Of a stretch of 64,000 nt of DNA, positions 37,704-46,670 are shown piece after piece. Each line of letters opens with the position of its first letter. Position 1 is the stretch's first letter. The position numbers and the translations under genes were made by a program. Location of the stretch: the NCBI RefSeq assembly GCF_000332475.2, contig NZ_AOGX02000047.1, forward strand, positions 186,001 to 250,000, read 5' to 3'. This DNA comes from Leptospira yanagawae serovar Saopaulo str. Sao Paulo = ATCC 700523 (GTDB lineage: Bacteria > Spirochaetota > Leptospiria > Leptospirales > Leptospiraceae). The notes beneath the pieces were generated by a model. That model was not told where the DNA came from, ran no database searches, and saw nothing but the letters and a program-made list of their open reading frames with translations.

Positions 37704-38594
37704 TTATCTCATTTGTTTGAGAGCCAAAATTCGTTCTTCCAATGCCGGGTGGGTCGCAAAAAGGGATAAAAATCCCCCTTTTTTGGAAGAGATTTTAAAA
37801 GAAGCAAGGGCTTCTCCTCTTGGGTCCTCTGGCATCTCTACCATTTGTCTGAGGGATTCAAGAGCTGAAATCATTGATTCTCTACCCGCAAGTTTGGCAC
37901 CACCGGCATCGGCTCTAAACTCTCTTTGGCGAGAGAAGTAAGCCACTGCCATCGATCCAAGAATGGAGAATACGATATCAAGTAAGATGGTCACTGCAAT
38001 GCGAACGATATGCGCCATTTCTTCTTTCACAGCGTTTGACGCAACATACGCGATGATCCGAGAGATGAACATTGCAAACGAGTTCACAACACCTTGGATG
38101 AGGGTAAGGGTTACCATATCACCATTTGCGATGTGAGACAATTCGTGAGCGAGTACACCTTCTAACTCTTGTGTGTTCATTCGATTGAGTAAGCCAGTGG
38201 AAACAGCAACAAGCGCACTGGACTTACTTGGTCCTGTTGCAAAAGCGTTTACTTCAGGTGATTCGTAAATTCCCACCTCAGGCATCGGTAAGTGGGCTCT
38301 CTGTGCGAGAGATTGGACGCGACGGTAGATTTCCATTTCGTGAGAGGAAGCTTGTTTGGGATCGATGATTTTCACTCCCATCGTCCACTTCGCCATCATT
38401 TTGGAAAGTAAGAGGGAAATAAATGATCCCGCCATACCCCACATCAAACAGAAAACAATGAGTTGCGTTAGGTCCAAACCAAAAGCTCGGATGCTAAATC
38501 CCATCGAGCCCATAAGGGTGGTGACGATGGAAATTGTAGTCATAATCAATATGTTAGTTAACAGGAAAAAACCGATTCGTTTGATCCAAGTCAT
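37704..38594 (-). CDS. htpX: Membrane zinc metalloprotease HtpX
   Basis: A 296-residue M48 peptidase. Two N-terminal membrane helices (about 5-28 and 40-62), ESPEVNAFATG, the HELSH zinc site (His150, Glu151, His154), two further hydrophobic segments and the third-ligand region FRADAGGAKLAG are all present. Known role: degradation of misfolded inner-membrane proteins under stress with FtsH. AAGGAG is a good ribosome site upstream. The transcript ends at the terminator before apt. Confidence 0.96.
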   Translation of the reverse strand: MTWIKRIGFFLLTNILIMTTISIVTTLMGSMGFSIRAFGLDLTQLIVFCLMWGMAGSFISLLLSKMMAKWTMGVKIIDPKQASSHEMEIYRRVQSLAQRAHLPMPEVGIYESPEVNAFATGPSKSSALVAVSTGLLNRMNTQELEGVLAHELSHIANGDMVTLTLIQGVVNSFAMFISRIIAYVASNAVKEEMAHIVRIAVTILLDIVFSILGSMAVAYFSRQREFRADAGGAKLAGRESMISALESLRQMVEMPEDPRGEALASFKISSKKGGFLSLFATHPALEERILALKQMR

Positions 38595-38679
38595 AGGAAA
38601 TTGTTCTCCTTAAGGTCCAAGAAGGAACCTATTCTTTAGACTGAAACTGTATGACCTTTTCCAAAAGATTACAAGCAAT

Positions 38680-39660
38680 TTAATGGTCTGCTGGATCTGC
38701 TTTTTCTTTCGAACCAAGGAACTTCACGAACAAAAATAAGGTCGCAAGCGACAGGTAGGCGATTGGAAAATCCCAATTGGCAATTTCTGTGAATCGATTC
38801 AAAATCGCATTTCCTTTCAGCTCGTACGCGTGGATCCAGCCAACTGTAGATAAAACTGCGGCAATCACAGCCCATAGGCTTGCCTTCCACCATTCTCGTT
38901 CCAAAATGAATACCACCATCGCCGCCCAAATCATGGAAGTGATTAAAAATCCTTGGGAAAGAGAAAGGACTCCACCCAAAGCGTACGGCAAAAATGGCAA
39001 ATGGGTTGGGATGTCTGATAAGGAAAAATGGATTTCCTTATTTGCACCTAATTCTTGTAATATGCCCTGAAGTTTTCCATCCAAAAATAAAAACACGTTT
39101 TGAATGATAAGCACTGCCCAGCCAGCAAAGGCTGGAAGTAGTCCCACAACAACGGCAGGGGAATGGTGTTTCGGAATGGCTTGGAATGCTTGGCTTGTGA
39201 TGATGATTCCAATCCAAAGGACAATGGCCATACCCGCTTCCACAGGGATAAGAGCTTGGATGAGGCCCATCAGTCCAAAAAGACTCACAACTGTCATAAA
39301 TACACCAGATAACATCGAATAACTATGTTTGGCACCTAACGCTTTCCATCCGGGGTGACCGATATAAATGGTTGTTGGGAATGGAGATCCAAAGGCAGTT
39401 CCTGCAAGTGTTCCCAATCCATTCACAAGTAAGGATGTTTTTGTATCAAAACTATCACCGGATGCTTCTGCGGATTCTATGTTTTGTAAAGAACCAATGA
39501 CATTAAAAATTCCCATTGGTAAAATAATGGAGAAATATGCTTGTAAATTTGCATAGTTCAGTGTTTCCAAAAGAGGAAATAAAGAAAGTTGTGGGAAATA
39601 AAAACCTAAATTAGAAAGTCCGTTTTGGATTCCACCTTCTTTGTAGATAGGGTCTCCCAA
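38680..39660 (-). pseudogene. NCS2-like permease, C-terminal part (frameshifted)
   Basis: A 326-residue frame holding the second part of a nucleobase/sulfate-like permease. About eight hydrophobic segments follow an amphipathic start; GTLAGTAFGSPFPTTIYIGHPGWKALG resembles the substrate-binding helix break of NCS2 carriers. It overlaps the N-terminal frame by 55 bases and continues it after a -1 shift at GGATTTTGGGAG: adding one T or G there fuses the two halves into about 545 residues. No ribosome site is visible for a separate start. It may be a true frameshift mutation, a sequencing error, or two cooperating half-proteins. Confidence 0.7.
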
Positions 39661-40295
39661 AATCCAGAAAGATACGAAAGAAATACTCCCACTAAAACCG
39701 ATAAAAATCCACCAGGGATTCCAAATGGAAAACGAACCTTCCCAAAATATTGTAATAGGATGACACCTAATGGAATAAAGGCGATGAGTGGCCTTTCAAA
39801 TGTTTTGAGTAAAAAATCCATAGAAATAAACGTAAGTGCAATGCCTGCCAAGGCAGAGAGTAGAGCCGCTCTCGGTGTGTACTTACGAATGTGGGCTGCA
39901 AGAAATGACCCCAATACTTCGATAAGGCCAGAAGCAAATGAAACAAGAAGCCCTGCTTTCCAAGCTTCTTTGTAATCACCAGTTGCTTGGTAAGTGGGAA
40001 ACATCACAAAAAAGATAAAAGCAAATAGAGAAACAGTGTTTATTCCATATGGGATGGCAGTGACATCACTTCGATTGGTTCGTTGTCCCAATTTCCAAGC
40101 TTGCCATGCATAAAATACATTCCCAACAAGTAACGAAACGGCGGCACCAGGTAACACCACTGAGGTGATAAATTCCATTGGGAAACCACAAACTCCCATA
40201 CATAGGGCAGAGAGTACCAGTAATTGGATGAGGTTGTCGACCATGAGTCCAAAAAATCCGTCTAGGTCACCTCGAGTGATGGTAAAAAAATTCAT
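39606..40295 (-). pseudogene. NCS2-like permease, N-terminal part (frameshifted)
   Basis: A 229-residue frame that starts with an ATGA overlap with the SspB-like gene and carries about six membrane segments, including TNRSDVTAIPYGINTVSLFAF, typical of xanthine/uracil-type permeases (COG2252-like). After LSYLSGF the frame runs into ETLSTKKVESKTDFLI and stops, while the homologous reading continues in the other frame. The good codon pattern on both sides suggests a recent event. If functional as annotated, only a half transporter would be made. Confidence 0.7.
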
Positions 40296-40750
40296 TCGCT
40301 TCTTTTGCCTCCAAAATCTACGCGAATCACATTTCCCTCACCTGTCACTTCTGGTTTGGGAGATTTAGGTTTTGTTTGGGGTTCGTCTGCATTTCCACTA
40401 GTTTCGATTTGTAAAAATCGAAGTTGGGAGGCAGAATTTTGGAATTTATCGTAAATACGAAACACTGCATCCCAAGGGATCATTGTTGGCTCCCAAGTAG
40501 ATCCAAATTGTAATTCGGCAAATAGATAATCCGGTTTGCTATCTAAAACTTTTACGGCTTTGTCACCAAATACGAGTACAATGCCAGATTCTTTTTCGGC
40601 ATTTAAAAGTCCTCGTTTTCCGATTTCTAATTTGGGATGGGGCATAACATGGATATAAAAAACACCAAATCGTTCCCAATATAAATTGAATAAATCTCTT
40701 TTGAACTCACGTAACGTTGTGATTTCTTCCTGCGTGAGGTTTTCGCTCAT
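40292..40750 (-). CDS. sspB: SspB-like ClpXP adaptor
   Basis: A 152-residue cytoplasmic protein. The beta-rich core FYIHVMPHPKLEIGKRGLLNAEKESGIVLVFGDKAVKVLDSKPDYLFAELQFG and the following MIPWDAVFRIYDKFQNSASQLRF match the SspB fold in order (substrate groove, then AIYA-like helix). A flexible region (about 110-140) leads to a short conserved tail, VIRVDFGGKRSE, like the C-terminal XB motif (...LxVVK/FGGK) that docks ClpX. Known role: delivering ssrA-tagged peptides to ClpXP. It is joined by ATGA overlaps to capD upstream and to the permease downstream. Confidence 0.72.
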   Translation of the reverse strand: MSENLTQEEITTLREFKRDLFNLYWERFGVFYIHVMPHPKLEIGKRGLLNAEKESGIVLVFGDKAVKVLDSKPDYLFAELQFGSTWEPTMIPWDAVFRIYDKFQNSASQLRFLQIETSGNADEPQTKPKSPKPEVTGEGNVIRVDFGGKRSE

Positions 40751-42630
40751 AAATTCCTTTTACCGTGTGATGTTTCCCATTCAATGTATTCATCATGGAT
40801 TTTGTATTCTGGAATGATGTCTTTTAATCCAAGAAAAATCTCTCGATTTTTATTAGCCTTTGCCAAAGAAAACAATCGATTGAGTTTGTTTTGGAAAAGT
40901 AATAAATTGTAATGATCCAGTGGGGCAGCGATTCGGATTTTTGGATGATGGGTTTTTTTGATCCCTTCTGCATTTAACAGAAGTTCTTCGTACAATTTTT
41001 CCCCTGGCCTTAGTCCTGAAAATTCAATATTGATGTCTTTGTAGGGTGTGTAACCTGACAAACGAATCATTTCTTCTGCAAGCGAAAGGATTCGAACAGG
41101 TTCCCCCATATCGAGTAAAAAGATTTCACCATGTTCTCCCATACTACCTGCTTGTAATACAAGTTGGGTGGCCTCAGGTATCGTCATAAAGTATCGAATC
41201 ACTTCCGGGTGGGTTACGGTGACTGGTCCACCACGTTTGATTTGTTCTCGAAATCTTGGGATGACACTTCCATTGGATCCTAAAACGTTTCCAAATCGCA
41301 CTGTGATGAATTTGGTTCTTGAATTTTGTGAGATATGTTGCAAATAAATCTCAGCGGCTCGTTTAGATGCACCCATAATATTGACCGGGTTTACTGCTTT
41401 ATCAGTAGAAATGAGGACAAAACGTTCGACACCGATGAGACGGCATACATCGGCTACATTTTTCGTACCCATCACATTGTTTAGGATCGCTTCTGATGGA
41501 TTGATCTCCATCATTGGAACGTGTTTGTATGCGGCGGAATGGAAAACAACGGCGGGCCTATGTTCTTCAAATACTGCAGAAATTCTGGATAAATTTTTGA
41601 CATCTGCGACAACAGGACGGATATCAATATTAAACTCTGAAAAGTTTTTTCTTAATTCGTAGTCAATTTCATATAACGGGGTTTCGGCGGCATCCAAAAT
41701 GACAAGAACACTTGGTTTGAAAAGAGCCACTTGGCGGCAAATTTCAGAACCAATCGATCCACCAGCGCCTGTTACAAGGATCACCTTTTTTTCTAAGTAA
41801 GATCGTATGGATTCAATTTCTAAATTGACTGTGGGTCTGCCAAGTAAGTCTTCCACTTGGACTTCCCTGAGTTGGGTGATATTCGGTTTTCCTGCGAGAT
41901 ATTCGCCAAACGTTGGTAAGATTTTAAATTCAACACCTGAGCCATCACACTCTTTCATGAGTTTACTCACAACACGTCCGTCAGGTTGGGGCACGGTCAT
42001 GATCACTTTTTTGATGCCGTAACGTGTGAGCACCTTACCAATATCATCTGTTGTTCCAAGGATAGGTACCCCTTGGATGTAACCACCTTTTTTGGCAGCG
42101 TTGTCATCCAAAAATCCCACAGGTAAATATTCTAAATTAATATTTCGCCGAATTTCAGTTAGGAAGGAACTACCTAGTTTGCCAGCACCCACGATGAGAA
42201 TGGGGATTCCTTTTCGAATTTTATCGGAACTAAATATTTGTTCACGGATCATCCTCCAACTCAAACTTCGTAGGCACAAAAACCCAAGTAAGATGAGGGT
42301 ATCAAGGATCGGAACCATCCTTGAGAGTTGGTAAAATCGATTGTAAAAAAGTAAGGCAAGGGTTGAAACAAGGGAAGACAGAATGGTTGCTTTGATGATG
42401 GAGAGTAGGTCGTGAAGGGATGCATACGACCACAAGGAGCGGTAAATCCCAGAAAATAGAAAAACCACACTGCGAGTGACCACCACAATTGTGGCGCAAA
42501 TCCAAAAATCGGGGTAGTTGTCCAAAAAACTTATGTTTTCGAAACGCACAAGGTGTGCGAGAAAATAGGACAAAAACATAAAGAGGATGTCGACAGGAAA
42601 AACCCAGTATCTTCTCGGAATCGATTTCAT
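40747..42630 (-). CDS. CapD/FlaA1-type membrane nucleotide-sugar dehydratase/epimerase
   Basis: About 627 residues from the ATG giving MKSIPRRYWVFPVDIL; upstream in-frame codons overlap a divergent gene. Four membrane helices (about 8-125), a CoA-binding-like domain (IPILIVGAGKLGSSFL), then the catalytic SDR domain: VILVTGAGGSIGSEICRQ, STDKAVNPVNIMGASKRAAE (Met in place of Tyr is normal in this long group) and FRPGEKLYEEL-like ending. Reaction of the family: UDP-GlcNAc 4,6-dehydration (or C6 epimerisation) for surface polysaccharide or glycan synthesis. Followed by sspB (ATGA overlap). Confidence 0.93.
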   Translation of the reverse strand: MKSIPRRYWVFPVDILFMFLSYFLAHLVRFENISFLDNYPDFWICATIVVVTRSVVFLFSGIYRSLWSYASLHDLLSIIKATILSSLVSTLALLFYNRFYQLSRMVPILDTLILLGFLCLRSLSWRMIREQIFSSDKIRKGIPILIVGAGKLGSSFLTEIRRNINLEYLPVGFLDDNAAKKGGYIQGVPILGTTDDIGKVLTRYGIKKVIMTVPQPDGRVVSKLMKECDGSGVEFKILPTFGEYLAGKPNITQLREVQVEDLLGRPTVNLEIESIRSYLEKKVILVTGAGGSIGSEICRQVALFKPSVLVILDAAETPLYEIDYELRKNFSEFNIDIRPVVADVKNLSRISAVFEEHRPAVVFHSAAYKHVPMMEINPSEAILNNVMGTKNVADVCRLIGVERFVLISTDKAVNPVNIMGASKRAAEIYLQHISQNSRTKFITVRFGNVLGSNGSVIPRFREQIKRGGPVTVTHPEVIRYFMTIPEATQLVLQAGSMGEHGEIFLLDMGEPVRILSLAEEMIRLSGYTPYKDINIEFSGLRPGEKLYEELLLNAEGIKKTHHPKIRIAAPLDHYNLLLFQNKLNRLFSLAKANKNREIFLGLKDIIPEYKIHDEYIEWETSHGKRNL

Positions 42631-42713
42631 ATCTGATAAATAAAGGTATTTGGAACAAAATTCCTTGTAAATACAGAATCTTTTCCGAAGAATAGAAAAG
42701 AGGAAAAACCTGT

Positions 42714-43196
42714 TTGAAATCACTTCTTTTCCGCCTAGCGGGGAAATTTTCCGCAGAAATTGGCTCGGAACTTTATTTAAAACTAAAGGAAGAAACCCTT
42801 TCGCCTTCGCTTTTTTGTCTGGATTTTAGCGAGGTGAACGAAGTCACGGAAGTGGGCTCGGAATTTCTCAAAAAAATGGCAGTCCGCTGTAAAGAGACAG
42901 GTTCCAAATTGGCTGGATTTGGTTTGAAAATAGAAATTCCTCATTTGGAATCACAAACCCTTTCTTTTTTCAATGGAGAAGCGGAATGCATCCATTACTT
43001 AGAATCATTTTACATCGGCGATTCCCCTGCCAATGAACTCATCCCAAACGCAAAAGAGGGCAAAACCATCCATTGTCCGGAATGCCAAACCAAACTCCGA
43101 TTCAAACAAATGGGAGATCATCTTTGTCCCAATTGCCAAACCAAATTTTTTGTGAACCAAAAAGGGTGGGTATCAGCTTACGAACGTTTGTTGTGA
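42714..43196 (+). CDS. STAS-like domain joined to a zinc ribbon
   Basis: A 160-residue protein from a TTG start (AGGAAAAACCTGTTTG; weak ribosome site). Residues 1-98 look like a STAS (SpoIIAA-like) domain: a strand, helix FSAEIGSELYLKL, then FCLDFSEVNEVTEVGSEFLKKMAVRCKE, with Ser49 near the place of the phosphorylatable Ser. Residues 118-150 form a four-cysteine ribbon (CPEC 121-124 and CPNC 138-141). The membrane HATPase protein at 35910 could be a kinase partner. Convergent overlap of 19 bases with hrpB. The domain calls are from pattern only. Confidence 0.6.
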   Translation: MKSLLFRLAGKFSAEIGSELYLKLKEETLSPSLFCLDFSEVNEVTEVGSEFLKKMAVRCKETGSKLAGFGLKIEIPHLESQTLSFFNGEAECIHYLESFYIGDSPANELIPNAKEGKTIHCPECQTKLRFKQMGDHLCPNCQTKFFVNQKGWVSAYERLL

Positions 43197-45655
43197 TTCA
43201 AATGTTTTGTTGGGACTGCTTCCCAAGGTTTGTCGGGCCAAGGGTGTTTTGGATACCTACCTTTTAACTCCTTTTTCACTTCATGATACCCAAAATTCCA
43301 AAAACTTTCTAAATCTTTTGTGATTTGCACTGGCCTCCTCGCGGGTGACAACAAATGGATTAAAATGTTTATTTTTCCATTGGCAAGTTTCGGAAGTTGT
43401 TTTAAACCAAATAACTCTTGTAATTTGACATGTAACTCGGGTTCGTTTCCGGAATATTGGATGGAAATCTTGGAACCTGAGGGAACATGGATAGAAGTGG
43501 GAGCTTCTTTGTTTAGAATGGATTCGTTTTCGTAACCCAGATATGCCTTAAATGCTTCCCAATAAGGAATTCGATCTAACGAGATTTTATTTGTTTCCCA
43601 ATTGATGAAAGGGAATAACCACTCTTTTGCAGATTTTTTTAGCTCTTCGAAAGATACCTTCACTTCCAATATTTGGTTTTGCACCAAAAAGCGCACTCTT
43701 TCGTATAGGGATTGGAGTTCTTCTTTTCGTTTCCATTCGGATTCCCAATCCAAAGAGAGTAAATATTTTTCCAGTGCGTTTTGTAAGGCAATAGGATCTG
43801 GATTTTTTAGTTCTTTGGACTCTAATGTAAGTTCACCTAACCTTCGTTCCTCTAATACAACTAAATTGGATTCTCCTTTTTGGGTTGTTCTGATTTCAGG
43901 GAATTGTAAGGTTTCGAGTTGGTTACTTAGGCTTTCTTTTATTGTCTCAAGAGAGATAGGTAAGTACTGAGTGATAAAAATGGATTGTCCAAAAGAAATG
44001 GTGTCAATCGCAATCAAATACTCTGGTAAATTTAATAAGTTTGTACTTAGAACTCCTATTTTCCCGTTGGAAAGTTTGTAATCATTCCCATCTGCTTTTC
44101 GTTTGGCGATCCTGTCAGGGTAACCTTGGCAAAGGTAAAACTCCGGGCTTTGCGATTGGCTTTTTTCTATATTTGAAATCCCTTCCTTTTTCCCTTGAAA
44201 TATGCCAAAAATTTGTTTGTAGATCTGTTTTAATTCAGGATTGGTTAGGGTTTGGTTGGAAGAATTTCTCAGTGGAAATTCTTTTGCCTCTCTTCCGGAT
44301 GATTCCTTTCCTAATATCGAAAAAATGTTTTCTACGAAAGGTTCCATTGATTTCGGTAAAACACTTAAAATCCTTCCCAAACGGATGGGTAAAGGGTATA
44401 ACAAGGCTTCTTTGCCAAGTGAAGTTAAATTGAGATTTGTATCCAAACATCCAAGTCGTTTTAACCGTTCCATGGATAGGAGGAGTGAGCCTTTGTTTGG
44501 TGGATCGAGGAATGGAAGTGAATCGATATCTTCTCCGAACGATTTCACTTCTAAGACCAAACGATCTAAATCTCCCTCAAGAATTTCTGGTTTTGTACGA
44601 TCATAAAAACTAGTTTCTTCTTCTTTGGACCAAAGCCGATACACAATACCTTTGCCTTCTCTTGCCGCACGTCCTGCTCTTTGTTTGGCGCTACTCAAAC
44701 TGATGCGATCTTTTACCAAGTGTTGGATTCCCGATTCGGGATCAAACACTGAATGTTTAAAAAATCCAGTATCAAAGACAACCCGAACCCCAGGGATGGT
44801 GACAGAGGATTCAGCGATATTTGTGGAAAGGACAATTTTCTTTTTCCCATCTTTTAGAGGCAAAAAAACTTTTTCTTGATCTCGTAAACTCATGTCACCA
44901 AACAATGGAAATATGGACGAATGGTTTTGGCATATTGGATTTGATTCCAATGCCATTTTGAGATCTAAAATTTCTTTTTTCCCCGATAAAAATACTAAAA
45001 TGTCACCTGATGTTTGTTCCACTGCCTTTGGAACAAGGTCTTGTAATCTTTTTTGTGAATTTAGGTTGGACTCTCCCATATAAAAGATTTCAAGTGGGAA
45101 GGTTTCTGTGACCACTTCGATGGTAGGATTATGGATTCCAAGTTTTGAAAAGTTTTGTCCTTCTAAGGTTGCGGACATGATCAGGATTTTTAAATCGTTA
45201 CGAAAAATTTCTTGTGACTTTTTTGCCAATGCAAAGCAAAGATCCGACTCCAACCTCCTTTCATGGAACTCATCGAAAATAAGAAGTCCATAGTCTGAAA
45301 GTTCTGGATCGGATAATAAATATTTTGTAAGGATACCATCCGTCACAAATTCAATTTTTGTTTCGGAACTGGCTTTTGAATCAAAACGCACTCGGTAACC
45401 AACGGTTTGTCCCACCTCCTCACCAAGCGATTCACTGATGCGTTTGGCAGCATTTTTAGCGGCAATCCGACGGGGTTCTAAGATACAAATTTTTTTACCA
45501 TTCCCCAACCCTTTTTTTAATAATTCCATGGGTAGAGCAGTGGTTTTCCCTGACCCTGGTGGTGCATCTAAAATGGTGATGGGGAATTGATGGATAGATT
45601 CGGATATCGCCTGTAAGGCGGTAAGCACTGGGAATTTTGATTCGTTAGAATTCAC
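43178..45655 (-). CDS. hrpB: ATP-dependent RNA helicase HrpB
   Basis: About 825 residues from a GTG giving VNSNESKFPVLTALQ; a TTG 45 bases upstream is also possible, and neither has a clear ribosome site. DEAH-box helicase motifs are in order: APPGSGKTT (I), LEPRRIAAKNAA (Ia), DEFHERRLESD (II, DEFH instead of DEAH as usual for HrpB), MSATLEG (III), LSTNIAESSVTIPGV (V), QRAGRAAREGKG (VI). HA2 and the HrpB-specific C-terminal region (ending in RYPKHPWPDKPWEA) follow. Presumed role in RNA processing; not essential in other bacteria. Confidence 0.94.
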   Translation of the reverse strand: MNSNESKFPVLTALQAISESIHQFPITILDAPPGSGKTTALPMELLKKGLGNGKKICILEPRRIAAKNAAKRISESLGEEVGQTVGYRVRFDSKASSETKIEFVTDGILTKYLLSDPELSDYGLLIFDEFHERRLESDLCFALAKKSQEIFRNDLKILIMSATLEGQNFSKLGIHNPTIEVVTETFPLEIFYMGESNLNSQKRLQDLVPKAVEQTSGDILVFLSGKKEILDLKMALESNPICQNHSSIFPLFGDMSLRDQEKVFLPLKDGKKKIVLSTNIAESSVTIPGVRVVFDTGFFKHSVFDPESGIQHLVKDRISLSSAKQRAGRAAREGKGIVYRLWSKEEETSFYDRTKPEILEGDLDRLVLEVKSFGEDIDSLPFLDPPNKGSLLLSMERLKRLGCLDTNLNLTSLGKEALLYPLPIRLGRILSVLPKSMEPFVENIFSILGKESSGREAKEFPLRNSSNQTLTNPELKQIYKQIFGIFQGKKEGISNIEKSQSQSPEFYLCQGYPDRIAKRKADGNDYKLSNGKIGVLSTNLLNLPEYLIAIDTISFGQSIFITQYLPISLETIKESLSNQLETLQFPEIRTTQKGESNLVVLEERRLGELTLESKELKNPDPIALQNALEKYLLSLDWESEWKRKEELQSLYERVRFLVQNQILEVKVSFEELKKSAKEWLFPFINWETNKISLDRIPYWEAFKAYLGYENESILNKEAPTSIHVPSGSKISIQYSGNEPELHVKLQELFGLKQLPKLANGKINILIHLLSPARRPVQITKDLESFWNFGYHEVKKELKGRYPKHPWPDKPWEAVPTKHLNHNKRS

Positions 45656-45773
45656 AATAGGGGATAAAAAAATACTTTTGGTTCCTTGTAAAAAATGCAA
45701 ACAAAATGTATTTTTTTCTGAAAATCACAAGAATCGGGTTTCCTCCCTTTCATTTTGGGATTAAAATTCAAAT

Positions 45774-46670
45774 GTGGTTTTTCAAGAAAAACAATACAAA
45801 CTCATTCAAAATTCCATTGAGTACATCGTAAATCACTACGAAACCCAGCCAAATTTGGAAACTTTAGCAAGTCTTTCTGGGCTAAGTCCTTCCCACTTCC
45901 AAAAATTATTTTTGTCATATGTGGGTGTTTCTCCGAAACAATTTTTGGCATCAGTTACCATAACGCATGCTAAGCGAATTGTAAAAAAAAGGCCAATCCT
46001 TGATACAAGTTATGATTTAGGATTATCCGGTACGGGAAGGTTATATGATTTGTTTATCAAATGGGAAGGGATGACACCTGGTGTGTACAAATCTGGTGGG
46101 AAAGGACTTAGTTTATTTTATGAAACGATCCAAACGATATTTGGAGAAATGTTCATAGTTTCTTCCGAAATAGGGGTTCAATCCCTTCAGTTTGTTTCGT
46201 CACACGAAGAAAAAGAGATCTTACTCCAGTCTCTTAAAGAGGAATTTCCAAATGCTGATTGGATTGAATCTGATGGGAATAGAGACTTACATAAAACGGT
46301 AAAAGAATATTTGCAAACATTTAGTCCACCTAACAAAAGGATACAACTGTCACTTGTTGGAACACCCTTTCAACTGAAAGTATGGCAATCCCTCTTGAAG
46401 ATTCCCATGGGTGAAAACCGAAACTATGGGGAGATCGCAAAGTCCATCGGAGCACCAAAGGCGAGTCGAGCAGTCGGATCAGCGATTGGTAAAAATCCAA
46501 TTGCATTCCTGATCCCTTGCCATCGGGTGATCCAATCCTCTGGACTTTTCGGAGGTTACCGGTGGGATCCCAAACGAAAAGAAATCCTTCTCATTTGGGA
46601 AAATGCTAAAACAAACTCCATTGAATCCCTTTCCCATTTAATGGGTGATGAGTCGAGTGTGAGACACTAA
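45774..46670 (+). CDS. AraC-type regulator fused to O6-methylguanine-DNA methyltransferase
   Basis: A 298-residue protein from a GTG start. Residues about 10-105 are an AraC helix-turn-helix pair (LETLASLSGLSPSHFQKLFLSYVGVSP, LGLSGTGRLYDLF); residues about 115-285 are an Ogt/Ada methyltransferase domain with the acceptor PCHRV (Cys249) and YGEIAKSIGAPKASRAVGSA. It lacks the N-terminal zinc domain of E. coli Ada that senses phosphotriesters, so self-activation would have to rely on the Cys249 domain or another signal. Expected role: repair of alkylated guanine and control of the response. Overlaps the convergent YhhN gene by 33 bases. Confidence 0.93.
   Translation: MVFQEKQYKLIQNSIEYIVNHYETQPNLETLASLSGLSPSHFQKLFLSYVGVSPKQFLASVTITHAKRIVKKRPILDTSYDLGLSGTGRLYDLFIKWEGMTPGVYKSGGKGLSLFYETIQTIFGEMFIVSSEIGVQSLQFVSSHEEKEILLQSLKEEFPNADWIESDGNRDLHKTVKEYLQTFSPPNKRIQLSLVGTPFQLKVWQSLLKIPMGENRNYGEIAKSIGAPKASRAVGSAIGKNPIAFLIPCHRVIQSSGLFGGYRWDPKRKEILLIWENAKTNSIESLSHLMGDESSVRH

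Noticed and set aside
39640..39665. Programmed -1 frameshifting in the permease
   Set aside because: The site does not fit an XXXYYYZ heptamer in the right phase and no clear downstream stem was seen; mutation or error is simpler.
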